From assembly GCA_947630115.1 (NCBI GenBank), contig CANRGG010000015.1, positions 1-45,855 of the forward strand: a DNA stretch of 45,855 nt, written 5' to 3'. Source of the stretch: an uncultured Clostridia bacterium (GTDB lineage Bacteria; Bacillota; Clostridia; Christensenellales; Borkfalkiaceae). A model generated the notes under the pieces. It was not told the origin of the DNA and searched no databases. It worked only from the letters and a program-made list of their open reading frames with translations. Of this stretch, positions 25,401 through 32,714 are shown piece by piece. Every line of letters starts with the position of its first letter. The stretch's first letter is position 1. Made by a program: the position numbers and the translations under genes.

Positions 25401-25976
25401 AATGCCGAACCTTTCCGGACGGAGAAAAAGGAAAAGGCTCGCTCCGCCCGTTCGATCGACGGAATCGACTTCTACGATCTCGAAGAGCGCGCCAAGCAGG
25501 ACGGGATCGTCATCACGCTGGCGGGCGGAAGAAAGACGAAGGAACTCTCCGTGAAATCGGAAAGTCTGGTCAACAAGGGAAGAGCGCTTTTCTTGAGCGC
25601 GCTCATGGTGTTCCTGCTCTGCCTTGCAGAGGGAAGCCTCGCGCTCGGGCTGAGAGCCAAATTCCATCTGCCGATCTTCTACTCCTTCTTTATCTGGGGC
25701 GCGGGGCTCGCCCTGCTCCTTGTGACCGCCCTGCTCTTCATCAACCGATACGGAGAGAGAGCCCTGCGGCAGACGGGAAATCTGATCGTGAACGTCATCG
25801 TCACCTATGCGTTGATTGTGATCATCATTTTGATCTTCTCGCTCGCGACGCAGATCGACTTTACGAGTATCAACGATCTCATGACCTACATCATTTTCCC
25901 CGCGGTATTTTTCCTGAACATCATCGTATTCGGCGTGGCATACTACTTGCAGATCCGCCCGAATAACGAGGAATGA
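22425..25976 (+). CDS. Giant membrane-anchored PadR-type winged-helix regulator
   Basis: A 1183-residue protein. Residues 1-330 are low-complexity and strongly acidic. A clear PadR winged-helix domain lies at about 333-437: LIRGHINTIILRALYDGDKY, PSLYSALKRLEKDGYV, then the wing WGGSVSGGRRKYFSLTDQGK. Residues ~500-800 are a very long Glu/Arg/Ala-rich helix, including four 16-residue repeats (708-771); a second coiled-coil stretch spans ~826-902. After a Pro-rich linker the C terminus (from about 1050) has four hydrophobic segments, so the protein is probably tethered to the membrane with its DNA-binding domain in the cytoplasm. ATG at 22425 follows TAAGGAGGT and a consensus promoter. PadR proteins are normally ~110-200 residues and soluble, so this is highly unusual. 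Target genes and signal are unknown. Confidence 0.9.
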   Translation: MSDDFFGDFDDDDEDEEENVPADDEDEETANDGAPLQDEPQEPADDGSDEAPENCAYEDMSDEAPIPSDDDPFEDEFMLSGKKYRPVKNSAPPRVFVEPFFPEEKEEDDDEQEAPFDLANSADEPAADETDEPVIDRAEISSASPFEPFERESETSFEFSEDLVDQEPEEAEIKADEPESEPEKITDEADMPESEVEEITDEADKPESEVEEIIAEADKPEETPAFAPYTRGDWSDITEVDPNAEMPLFEDEETLEEETFDLAEELSPAAQEETEDTAEAEKIDLPAPEETTPEETLSAQPEAEQEESPEAEQTEESGEETGEKDKDVDHSVSSDLIRGHINTIILRALYDGDKYGYEIIAEIERKSHDQYTLKQPSLYSALKRLEKDGYVTSYWGGSVSGGRRKYFSLTDQGKEISERNQSEWEYSRTVIDSLISDKDFDFGSPAPAAVDMRVLRKSVSRVKNSGEEDDEEFDYEGYDGEYGEPFEDEEPESSSQHEKAESSLESERAALEAERAKLEEAMNAREEMLRIREEAGARREQELLEREFALQAEQERREQEAEEQRLFLESEAERLRNLEEEQKRAEEEAKQRAEEEERLRAEEEHERALAEEARRAEETLREEESARLTDEEAEKERLEEEERRAAAEEQEKLIAVAEEAARKEERERAIAALIAQREEEEKRRAFAAEIAMARAEETERVRAEESARLQAEEEARRQAEEEERLQAEEEAKRQAEEEERLQAEEEARRQAEEEERLQAEEEAKRQAEEEERLRAEEEHERALAEEAKRAEEERLQAEAEDLPEEPEEIDEIDRVRSVAQDAQKSEQNERIVSMEPFAKERAQIEERHRQEIEEINRRHNREMERAISEVRAQDEEIFRRREFDLLETNMRHIVNNLGGETAQEYQAPVQQPAADPGEFYGSEGGQDYRASLKRIYVTAKHGGEPLPAEEMSQPYYDNYAQVPPPPAAEPVPETPPIYPPFSPAPAPAPAAENAEPFRTEKKEKARSARSIDGIDFYDLEERAKQDGIVITLAGGRKTKELSVKSESLVNKGRALFLSALMVFLLCLAEGSLALGLRAKFHLPIFYSFFIWGAGLALLLVTALLFINRYGERALRQTGNLIVNVIVTYALIVIIILIFSLATQIDFTSINDLMTYIIFPAVFFLNIIVFGVAYYLQIRPNNEE
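24546..24737 (+). repeat. Four 48-bp tandem repeats in the PadR-type gene
   Basis: Four consecutive near-identical 48-bp units, each encoding the 16-residue pattern RLQAEEEA(R/K)RQAEEEE. They lie in the long charged helix and suggest recent expansion by slippage or unequal recombination; copy number may vary between strains. Confidence 0.9.
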
Positions 25977-26090
25977 CGGAAACGGCAGCATAACGGAAAC
26001 AAAAGAAGCGTATAAAAGAAAATTAAACGTCTGCCAGCTGAAAAAAGTTGCCTTTTGTCCGTCTACCAAGCGAAAATTATCCCTTTGTCG

Positions 26091-26140
26091 ACCGAAAAAG
26101 AAACGCCGCGCCCGACTTCGATCCGAAGTCGGGCGCGGCG
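26091..26140 (-). terminator. Very strong terminator after the ROK kinase
   Basis: A perfect 17-bp stem with a 3-nt loop, arms 26104-26120 and 26124-26140 (CGCCGCGCCCGACTTCG), followed on the minus strand by TTTCTTTTTC. It ends the mbl-rho-ROK operon. On the plus strand it could also limit readthrough from the PadR-type gene, though no T-run follows there. Confidence 0.93.
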
Positions 26141-26153
26141 TCAACGTTTGATT

Positions 26154-27116
26154 TCAATTTTGTCCATCTTTTCCGACCTTCTGACGCGCAAATTCCGCCG
26201 CACCCAAGATCCCCGCGTCGTTCCCAAGCTCTGCCGCAAGGATCTGAAGCGGCGCATATTCCGCTGCCGTCAGCCGCTCGTCCACATATTTCCGGAGCGG
26301 ACCGAGCAGCCGCTCCCCCTCCGCCGAAATTCCTCCGCCGAGCAGGACCGCCTGCGGCCGAAAGAGGCTTGCAAGGTTCAAGATCCCCTCCCCAAGCATG
26401 GAAATATACTGCTGAAAAACCTTTTCCGCGCCCGGGTCGCCCATGTCCAAGCCCTCAAAGAGCAAAAACCCGTCCGGCTTTCTCCCCGCCCGTAGCGCCT
26501 TCGACAGCGCGCCTTGGGGCTCTCTTCGCGCCGCCGAAACCGTGTCAGCAATAAGCGCGCGCGTTGATACGTAAGTTTCGAGACATCCCCGCCGGCCGCA
26601 GGAGCATTTTCTCCCGCCCGCGCGGATCACCGTGTGCCCAATCTCGCCGCCCGCGCCCTTGAATCCTTCGAAGAGCTTCCCGCCGAGGACTACGCCCCCG
26701 CCGACCCCCGTCCCGAGCGTCACGAGCACGCAGTCCGAAAAATGTCTTCCCGCGCCGTATGTCGCCTCGCCGAGCGCCGCCGCGTTCGCGTCGTTCAAAA
26801 TAAAGACGGGTTTTTTTGTAAGTTCGGAAAGCTCCTTTGAAAGCGGCACGTCTTTCCAGCCGAAATTCGTCCATGCGGCGACAACGCCCGCTCCGCTGTC
26901 CACAATCCCGGGCGCGCCGACGCCAATCGCCTCGATCGAATCGAACGGGATCCCGGCCGCCTCCGCCGCGCTCTCGGCAAGATGAGCGAGAGATGAGATC
27001 GTCTGTTTTGCAGGATCGGAAGAAGAGGTCGCAATGCGCACGACCTCTGTTTTCGTTCCCTTCTCCACGCAGGCGGCCTTTGCCGACATGCCGCCCAGAT
27101 CAATGCCGACGATCAT
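26154..27116 (-). CDS. ROK family sugar kinase (glucokinase-like)
   Basis: A 320-residue ROK kinase, probably phosphorylating glucose or a related hexose with ATP. Seen: N-terminal phosphate loop VGIDLGG, GVGAPGIVD, NDANAAALGE with the catalytic Asp, GTGVGGG, GGEIGHTVI, and the zinc motif C171-S-C173-GRRG-C178. Specificity between glucokinase and other ROK sugar kinases is not certain. ATG at 27116 is preceded by GGGGGAC; an in-frame TTG four codons upstream lacks a proper ribosome site. It begins 15 bp after rho and is the last gene before the strong terminator. Confidence 0.88.
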   Translation of the reverse strand: MIVGIDLGGMSAKAACVEKGTKTEVVRIATSSSDPAKQTISSLAHLAESAAEAAGIPFDSIEAIGVGAPGIVDSGAGVVAAWTNFGWKDVPLSKELSELTKKPVFILNDANAAALGEATYGAGRHFSDCVLVTLGTGVGGGVVLGGKLFEGFKGAGGEIGHTVIRAGGRKCSCGRRGCLETYVSTRALIADTVSAARREPQGALSKALRAGRKPDGFLLFEGLDMGDPGAEKVFQQYISMLGEGILNLASLFRPQAVLLGGGISAEGERLLGPLRKYVDERLTAAEYAPLQILAAELGNDAGILGAAEFARQKVGKDGQN

Positions 27117-27131
27117 CTTGTCCCCCAAGCC

Positions 27132-28631
27132 TTATTTGACCTTATAAACTTTCAGCCATTCGCCGAGTCTTGCGATAAATTCGGCGTTCGTCTCCGTCTT
27201 TTTGAGCATTTCCAGCACCCCTTCGGTGTTTTCGACCAGCCCGCGCTCGCGCAGTTTATAGACGGCGGAGAGTTCCTCCTTGCTCAAAAGAAGCTCCTCC
27301 TTCCGCGTTCCCGAGCGGCGGACGTCGATCGCGGGGAAGATCCTGCGTTCGGCAAGATCGCGCGACAAAAAGATATCCGCGTTGCCCGTGCCCTTAAATT
27401 CCTCATAGATCACGTCGTCCATGCGGCTGCCCGTGTCAACGAGCGCCGTCGCAAGAATGGTAATGCTCCCCTTTTCGAGGGTGTTCCGCGCCGCGCCGAA
27501 GAACCGTTTCGGCTCCGCGAGCGCCCCCGCTTCCAATCCGCCCGAGAGCGTCTTGCCCGTGCTCTCCGCGATGTAGTTATAGGCGCGCGTGAGTTTTGTG
27601 AGCGAGTCGAGCAGGATCACGACGTCCTGTCCCTGTTCCGCCATGCGCTTTGCGTGGGCGATCGTCAGCTCCGCCGCGCGGACATGATGATCGGCGCCCT
27701 CGTCGAACGTCGAATAGATGATCTCTGCAGTCGTGACCGTCGACTTGAAATCGGTCACCTCCTCGGGGCGTTCGTCGATGAGAAGAACGATGAGCCGGAT
27801 ATCGTTGTGCTCCTTCGAGATCGCGCGGGCGATATCCTTCAAAATCGTCGTCTTGCCCGCCTTGGGCGGCGCGATGATGAGGGCGCGCTGCCCCTTGCCG
27901 ACGGGAGCGAACAGGTCGAGAAGTCGCAGCGAAAGCGGCGAGCCCTTCCCCGAAAGTTCGATCTTTTCGCTCGGATAGCAGGCGGTCAGGCTGTCGAAAA
28001 AGGCGCGCTGTTCATAGCTCCCCGCGGGCAGCCCGTTGACGGAGCGGATCTCGTCGATCGCGGACGAGTCCTTGACGCGCGGCTTGACCGTGCAGGTGAT
28101 GAAATCCCCTTCGCGCAGCTTCCAATTATGGATCTGCGGCGCGGCGATGAACACGTCCTCGCCGTTGGTCGGCTGGCAGTTGCGCGCGCGGAGGAACCCG
28201 TAGCCGCTCGGCATGACTTCGAGAATGCCCGTGTGCAGCTCCTCATTGTAGAAATTGGGCACCGCTTCGGGCGAGGCAAGATCGTATCCTCTCACCTCCG
28301 TCTCCCCGCGGTCGTCCATAGGACGGTTTTCCATCTCACCGCGATCCCCCAGAACCGACTTGCGGATCTGTTCCAGTCTCGGCTGCACGGTGGGGTCGAG
28401 ATAGCTGAGTTTGACGGGCGCCCCCCGTCCCGAGCTGGGAATGGGCTTGGTCTTTCCCGTCAGCATATCGACGATCCCGTTGATGAGATGAGGCTTGTTG
28501 CCCATGCGGATGGCAGGCGAAACGCCGCGGACCCGCCCGAGCTGCCGAAGGGTCGTCAAGGGCAGCGTCTCCAAATAACTGCGGTAAACTTCTTCCAATT
28601 TGCTCTCCGTTTCGGATTTGTAATTTTCCAT
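27132..28631 (-). CDS. rho: Transcription termination factor Rho
   Basis: A 499-residue Rho hexameric RNA helicase. Order: N-terminal Rho_N helical part ([16 protein letters not shown]), a charged linker, cold-shock-like RNA-binding domain ([20 protein letters not shown]), and RecA-type ATPase with Walker A PPKAGKTT (K260), [15 protein letters not shown], and the Q/R-loop regions near [12 protein letters not shown] at 28631 overlaps the last base of the MBL gene stop (TGATG) and uses AAGGAGC inside that gene, indicating coupling; a longer upstream start would extend into the MBL coding sequence. Confidence 0.96.
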   Translation of the reverse strand: MENYKSETESKLEEVYRSYLETLPLTTLRQLGRVRGVSPAIRMGNKPHLINGIVDMLTGKTKPIPSSGRGAPVKLSYLDPTVQPRLEQIRKSVLGDRGEMENRPMDDRGETEVRGYDLASPEAVPNFYNEELHTGILEVMPSGYGFLRARNCQPTNGEDVFIAAPQIHNWKLREGDFITCTVKPRVKDSSAIDEIRSVNGLPAGSYEQRAFFDSLTACYPSEKIELSGKGSPLSLRLLDLFAPVGKGQRALIIAPPKAGKTTILKDIARAISKEHNDIRLIVLLIDERPEEVTDFKSTVTTAEIIYSTFDEGADHHVRAAELTIAHAKRMAEQGQDVVILLDSLTKLTRAYNYIAESTGKTLSGGLEAGALAEPKRFFGAARNTLEKGSITILATALVDTGSRMDDVIYEEFKGTGNADIFLSRDLAERRIFPAIDVRRSGTRKEELLLSKEELSAVYKLRERGLVENTEGVLEMLKKTETNAEFIARLGEWLKVYKVK

Positions 28632-29305
28632 CAATGGCTCCTTTCCAAATAAAGTATTTTCAGACCTTTCCGATCCGCCCGCAGCAGATCTTTTTCGGCG
28701 CATTTTTGCTCAAAAAGTTCGGCGGCAAGGTCGATCTCCCCCTTCCTCTTTTCCACATTTTCAAACGATCTCAAAAAATCGTCAGGCGGCGCGATATCCA
28801 CTTTGAGTCCCTTCACGAAATAGTGCATGGGGATCACGATCCGAGCGCCCACCGCGTCCACGTACTTTTTCGCCTCCGCCGCGTCGATTGTGTAGTTCCC
28901 CCCGACGGGGATCAGTAGCACGTCCACCGGCCTCAGGCGACTGCAAAGCTCTTCGGAAAAGTTCTCGCCGAGATCACCGAGATGGCAAAGCCTGATCCCG
29001 CCGCTTTCAAGGAAAAAGACAAGCGTCTTGCCCCGCTTTTTCCCGCCGCATTCGTCATGAGCGCGCTCGATGGCACAGAGTTTCACGTCGCCGAGCGAAA
29101 ATTCCCCGGCGCGGTCGAAGATCTTGAAAGCCCCCTCGACTGCCGACGTGTTGCAATGATCATAATGGGCATGGCTGACGGTGACCCCATCCGCCCGAAC
29201 GCGCGGAAAAGAAAGCCCCACGTCGCCGAACGGGTCTGTAACGATCCGCACCCCTCCGTCCGAGACAAACAGGAAGGAAGAATGCCCCAAATAGCGTAAT
29301 ATCAT
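28631..29305 (-). CDS. MBL-fold metal-dependent hydrolase (UlaG/UPF0173-like)
   Basis: A 224-residue metallo-beta-lactamase-fold protein. The metal motif SHAHYDHCN (HxHxDH) is at about residues 44-52, with further ligands in CHLGDLGE and PMHYF. The arrangement resembles the short UPF0173/YtkL-type hydrolases; substrate unknown. CGGAGGT precedes the ATG. First gene of an operon with rho and a ROK kinase, from the promoter at 29382-29410. Confidence 0.88.
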   Translation of the reverse strand: MILRYLGHSSFLFVSDGGVRIVTDPFGDVGLSFPRVRADGVTVSHAHYDHCNTSAVEGAFKIFDRAGEFSLGDVKLCAIERAHDECGGKKRGKTLVFFLESGGIRLCHLGDLGENFSEELCSRLRPVDVLLIPVGGNYTIDAAEAKKYVDAVGARIVIPMHYFVKGLKVDIAPPDDFLRSFENVEKRKGEIDLAAELFEQKCAEKDLLRADRKGLKILYLERSH

Positions 29306-29381
29306 GATACCTCCGAAAATTCAAAAAACAATGCGTGTCTGAAAGAAAAAGAAAAATTGCACGATAACCTTTGCAACTACA

Positions 29382-29410
29382 ATTATACCGAAAAATCCGT
29401 CAAAAGTAAA
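29382..29410 (-). promoter_or_regulatory. Promoter of the mbl-rho-ROK operon
   Basis: Minus strand TTTACT (29410-29405), 17-bp spacer, TATAAT (29387-29382), about 76 nt before the MBL ATG. The palindromic 40-nt element lies 57 bp further upstream. Confidence 0.65.
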
Positions 29411-29467
29411 CCGCTTTCCCGTGAAATTTCTCAGAAACTTTTGCCCTTTTTTGCGGCAAATCTCCGA

Positions 29468-29507
29468 AAAAACAGGTATTATGTCAGACATAATACTATG
29501 CAAAACC
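29468..29507 (-). repeat. 40-nt palindromic element, copy A
   Basis: Core 29476-29496 is a perfect inverted repeat: arm GTATTATGTC, single centre A, complementary arm. Read on the minus strand it begins GGTTTTGCATAGTA and ends in TGTTTTT. Copy B at 37857-37896 (plus strand) matches at 34 of 40 positions by eye. The core ATGTC-N-GACAT is also in the padR control region. It begins at the stop codon of the ygjP-like gene, so it could act as a weak terminator or as a regulator site. Confidence 0.75.
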
Positions 29508-30139
29508 TATAAAAACCGCATGACGGGACTGGATTTGAGCATCTTCCGACGGATTTTCCAGTCGGGAAGGATGGATTCGACAACTTCCCAAAATTCTCCG
29601 TTATGGGAGAAGCAGACGGTGTGGGAAAGCTCATGGACGGCGACGTACTCGCAAAGCTCCTCTTGCAAAAAGGCGATGCGGAAGGAATAGGCGATCACGC
29701 GGTCGCTGCTGCAAGAGCCCCATCTCCCCCGCGCCGAGGAAATCCGAACCGACCGGTAGCGAAAGCCGTATTTTTTGGCGATCCGTTCGGTCAAGGCGGT
29801 CATCTTTTCGAGGGCGAGTTTTTTAAGAAGTTTTTTGAGCGCCTCTTCCCGCTCCCCGGACGGAAGATAGACCGTGTTTCCCGAAAAACCGCTCTTGCCC
29901 GTGCGGATGAGATACTGCTCGTCGAAGAGGATGAGGGGCGCGCCGTCCGAAAGATCGAGCTTTGGACTTGTGCGCGCCGCCGCGAGGCGTTTTTCGATCC
30001 AAGCGGCGTTTTGCTCCGCGAAAGCGAAGAGATAGCTCTCCGAAACGCCGAAGGGCGCGCGGATGACGATCTCCCCCTCGCCTGTGACGGAGAGCGACAC
30101 CGTCTTTCGGCTGCTTCTGATGATCTTCGGTCGTTGCAT
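29507..30139 (-). CDS. YgjP-like (SprT/M48-type) metallopeptidase domain protein
   Basis: A 210-residue protein of the YgjP/DUF45 family. Zinc motif HELSH at 169-173 with a third His at 179 in CFSHNGEFW; also GRWGSCSSDRVIAYSFRI, a family signature. Function of the family is not well defined; a cytoplasmic zinc peptidase is likely. The ATG at 30139 is chosen because a promoter -10 box (TATAAT) ends only 6 nt upstream and no Shine-Dalgarno site exists, suggesting a leaderless message. Longer frames upstream would cross this promoter and then read antisense to aroA. Confidence 0.87.
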   Translation of the reverse strand: MQRPKIIRSSRKTVSLSVTGEGEIVIRAPFGVSESYLFAFAEQNAAWIEKRLAAARTSPKLDLSDGAPLILFDEQYLIRTGKSGFSGNTVYLPSGEREEALKKLLKKLALEKMTALTERIAKKYGFRYRSVRISSARGRWGSCSSDRVIAYSFRIAFLQEELCEYVAVHELSHTVCFSHNGEFWEVVESILPDWKIRRKMLKSSPVMRFL

Positions 30140-30145
30140 GATCGA

Positions 30146-30174
30146 ATTATACCACATCGGCGAAAAAAAAGCAA
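30146..30174 (-). promoter_or_regulatory. Promoter abutting the ygjP-like start codon
   Basis: Minus strand TTGCTT (30174-30169), 17-bp spacer, TATAAT (30151-30146). The ATG begins 7 nt after the -10 box, so transcription should start at or within a base or two of the start codon. Confidence 0.8.
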
Positions 30175-30317
30175 GTCGCAGATCAATAAAAGGACGCCTC
30201 CGAAAAAGGCGACGGGAAAAGGCGGCATAAAATACATCGCAAAATCGACAAAAGGATGCCGCGCGGAAAAAGACGGCAGCAAAACAGGCGGCAAAGCGAA
30301 GAAAATTTCCGAATTTG

Positions 30318-30346
30318 TTGACGGTTTTTTCTCCGTCCGCTATAAT
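30318..30346 (+). promoter_or_regulatory. Promoter abutting the aroA start codon
   Basis: TTGACG (30318-30323), 17-bp spacer, TATAAT (30341-30346). Only 6 nt separate the -10 box from the ATG at 30353, giving a leaderless transcript if the usual start distance holds. Confidence 0.85.
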
Positions 30347-30352
30347 TGACCC

Positions 30353-31609
30353 ATGAACGATTCCTTGGACCTTGAAAATTATGTCGAGATCGAGCTTCCC
30401 GCCTCGAAGAGCGTCTTGAACCGCGCCCTCCTTCTGGCAGCGCTCAGAGAGGGCGATACCAAGCTCATCTGCGGCGGGCTCTGCGAGGACGTCTGCGCCA
30501 TGATCGGCTGTCTGCGGGCGCTCGGCATTTCGATCGAAGAAAAATGTGGCGCGCTTCTCGTTCGCGGCTGCGGCGGAAATTTCAAAAAGACCGCAACGCT
30601 CGACGTTCAAAGCGCCGGCACCGTCGCGCGGTTTCTGCCCCCCCTTCTGGCGGTGTTGGGCGGGGATTTCTTTTTTACCTCGTCCGAACAGATGAAAAAA
30701 CGGCCCATGGACGGGCTCCGCACCTTGGAAGCGGCGGGCGCGAAAATCGAATTCTCGGAAGAGGCAGGCCGCTTCCCCTTCCGGCTGCGCTCGGAGGGGC
30801 TCTCCCGGACGGAATGGGAGACGGACACCGAAACAAGCACTCAATTCGCAAGCGGGCTTTTGCTTGCCGCCTGTGCGATGAAACGCCCCTGCACCGTCCG
30901 TCTTTCGGGCAGCCGCAAAGGCTCTCCTTATCTCGGGCTGACCGAAGAACTTCTTCAAAAATTCGGCTTTGCCTGCAAGATGGAGAAAAATTTCGTCACC
31001 GTTTTGCCGCAAAGCGGGCGGTCGGCGGGCAAGATGGCGTTTTCCGTCGAGGCGGACGTCTCGGCGGCATGTTATTTTGGCGCGTTGGCGCTGCTCTGCC
31101 GCAAAAAAGTTTTTCTGCGTGGCGTGCGGTCCCAAACGCCGCAGGGCGATTTCGCCTTCCTCCGTCTTTTGGCGGCGCGCGGGCTCCTTCTGCATGAGAC
31201 GGCGGACGGGCTCTATGCGGACGGGAGCGGCTGCGTCTCCTTCCGCGGCTTTGAGGAGGATTTCGGCGATTTTTCCGACCAGGCGTTGACTGCCGCCGTT
31301 CTCGCCCCTTTTGCGGACAGCCCTTCCCGGCTCCAAAACATCGGGCACATCCGCTTCCAGGAGAGCGACCGGATCGGCTCGATCGTGCAAAATCTTTCCG
31401 CTCTCCAAGTTCCCGTTTCCTGTCGCGGCGACACGGTCGAGATCCATCCCGCGCCCGTAAGGTCCTGCACGCTCGCCACCTTCCGCGACCACCGCGCCGC
31501 CATGGCGTTTTCCGTCCTTGCAAAGCGGGCGGAGGGCGTCAGGATCGACGATACTCGCTGCGTTTTGAAAAGTTTTCCGGATTTTTTCAGGGAATTGAAC
31601 AAATTTTAA
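30353..31609 (+). CDS. aroA: 3-phosphoshikimate 1-carboxyvinyltransferase (EPSP synthase)
   Basis: A 418-residue EPSP synthase, joining shikimate 3-phosphate and phosphoenolpyruvate on the way to chorismate and aromatic amino acids. Seen: N-terminal substrate motif PASKSVLNRALLLAAL, SAGTVARFLPPLL, KKRPMDGLRTLEAAGA, TQFASGLLLA, and the C-terminal half with FSDQALTAAVLAPFAD and HIRFQESDRIGS, matching the family's D...A and ESDR elements. It stands alone, with no other shikimate genes in the window. No Shine-Dalgarno site; the promoter abuts the ATG. Its stop overlaps that of the convergent XRE gene by 2 bp. Confidence 0.94.
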   Translation: MNDSLDLENYVEIELPASKSVLNRALLLAALREGDTKLICGGLCEDVCAMIGCLRALGISIEEKCGALLVRGCGGNFKKTATLDVQSAGTVARFLPPLLAVLGGDFFFTSSEQMKKRPMDGLRTLEAAGAKIEFSEEAGRFPFRLRSEGLSRTEWETDTETSTQFASGLLLAACAMKRPCTVRLSGSRKGSPYLGLTEELLQKFGFACKMEKNFVTVLPQSGRSAGKMAFSVEADVSAACYFGALALLCRKKVFLRGVRSQTPQGDFAFLRLLAARGLLLHETADGLYADGSGCVSFRGFEEDFGDFSDQALTAAVLAPFADSPSRLQNIGHIRFQESDRIGSIVQNLSALQVPVSCRGDTVEIHPAPVRSCTLATFRDHRAAMAFSVLAKRAEGVRIDDTRCVLKSFPDFFRELNKF

Positions 31610-32553
31610 GCCGGTTCGGTCGATCTTTGCGTTCGCGAGAGCAAGGCGAAGGCGAGAAAATAGGCGAGCGCGCAGACCCCCGACAAAAGCAGGAAGAGAT
31701 AGAACACGATCATCGCTGATTCCCCGTCATAGACGGCGCAACCGACGATCCCAAGGACGAGCGCGGCCGCCGCAAGCAGCGAACTTGCGATCAGAAAGAC
31801 CCGATTGAGCTTCTTGATGGACGCATTTTCCGCAAGGGTCAATTTTTTTCGCGCAAGACGGCGGAAGAGGATCTCAAAGACGAGAAAGAACCAGATCCCC
31901 GCCGAGAGCCCACCCGCATATTTGACGAAAAAGCCATACGTTGTAATCGCGCCCTTGAGGTTCTTTCCGACGTCGATAAAGCAGGTGAAGCCCGCCGCGG
32001 CGAGAAACAGCAGCCCCCACCGCCAGCTCCGATAGAGCAGGGCGCGGCGATAGTTGTCCCCGACGGATTGAAAAATATGGACGAGCCCGCTGACCCAACC
32101 CGCGCAGAGGAACAGAAAAATGACGCCCGCCGCGGAATAGATCTTCGGCTCGAACAGGTCGATCTGCCGCAGAACGGCGAAAAATTCGGGCGAATTGCTC
32201 CCGTCCGCCGCGCGGAACAGCTCCCTTATGAATGTGAGTGCCACTTCCGAGGCGAGAATGAAACATGCGGGCAGGAAGGTGAGCGCGCAGAAAAAAATCG
32301 AAAGTCCCATAACGCTTTCCGTCTTTTGCGTGGACGTTTCCTCTTCCGCGACCCCCTTTTCGCCGTTCATGAGTTCTTCGACGCTCACGCCGAACAGCCG
32401 CGCCATTTTTTCGGCGAAATAGAGCTTCGGGACGTTCCAACCGCCCTCCCAACGCACGACAGAGAGCCGCGTCGCCCCGACTGCGTCCGCAAGTTCCTGC
32501 TGGGTCATCCCCTGCTCCCGCCTCAGCCGCTTGATGTTTTCAAAGTATTCCAT
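31606..32553 (-). CDS. XRE-family HTH regulator fused to a six-helix membrane domain
   Basis: A 315-residue protein with an N-terminal XRE helix-turn-helix (IKRLRREQGMTQQELADAVG, about residues 6-25, with the recognition helix near RLSVVRWEGG) followed from about residue 85 by six hydrophobic segments separated by short charged loops. It is probably a membrane-bound transcription regulator that senses a membrane or envelope signal; no target is evident. ATG at 32553 has GGAGG eight bases upstream and a promoter at 32573-32601; the longer upstream frame is rejected because it reads through that promoter. Convergent with aroA, overlapping stops. Confidence 0.85.
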   Translation of the reverse strand: MEYFENIKRLRREQGMTQQELADAVGATRLSVVRWEGGWNVPKLYFAEKMARLFGVSVEELMNGEKGVAEEETSTQKTESVMGLSIFFCALTFLPACFILASEVALTFIRELFRAADGSNSPEFFAVLRQIDLFEPKIYSAAGVIFLFLCAGWVSGLVHIFQSVGDNYRRALLYRSWRWGLLFLAAAGFTCFIDVGKNLKGAITTYGFFVKYAGGLSAGIWFFLVFEILFRRLARKKLTLAENASIKKLNRVFLIASSLLAAAALVLGIVGCAVYDGESAMIVFYLFLLLSGVCALAYFLAFALLSRTQRSTEPA

Positions 32554-32572
32554 TGGCTGACCTCCGCCCCCT

Positions 32573-32601
32573 ATCCTAATGCGCGCAGCTCTCGCTGTCA
32601 A
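32573..32601 (-). promoter_or_regulatory. Promoter of the XRE-membrane gene
   Basis: Minus strand TTGACA (32601-32596), 17-bp spacer, TAGGAT (32578-32573), 19 nt before the ATG with the Shine-Dalgarno site between. Confidence 0.75.
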
Positions 32602-32659
32602 GATACATTTGTGCAACATTTTGCTTCATTTTGGTTTTTTAGTGGATTTTTTCAAAAAT

Positions 32660-32706
32660 GTTATAATAAATAATGCGCCTCGCCTTTTTGAAAAAAGGCG
32701 AGGCGC
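32660..32706 (-). terminator. Terminator of the M50-scpAB-fucosidase operon
   Basis: A perfect 15-bp stem, GCGCCTCGCCTTTTT (32675-32689) with its complement at 32692-32706, followed on the minus strand by ATTATTTATTATAAC. It lies directly after the fucosidase stop. Confidence 0.82.
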
Positions 32707-32714
32707 GTCCGAAA

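Noticed and set aside
22401-26144. A 1247-codon open frame antisense to the PadR-type gene
   Set aside because: It is an artefact of the GAA/GAG-rich coding strand, giving Phe/Leu/Arg-rich nonsense; the plus strand has promoter, ribosome site and recognisable domain.
30180-30317. Lysine-rich or hydrophobic small peptides in the ygjP-aroA intergenic region
   Set aside because: Short frames exist on both strands but none has a ribosome site or its own promoter, and they overlap the real genes in other frames.
30140-31492. Long upstream extension of the ygjP-like gene
   Set aside because: It would read through a clear promoter and antisense to aroA; the family length matches the ATG at 30139.
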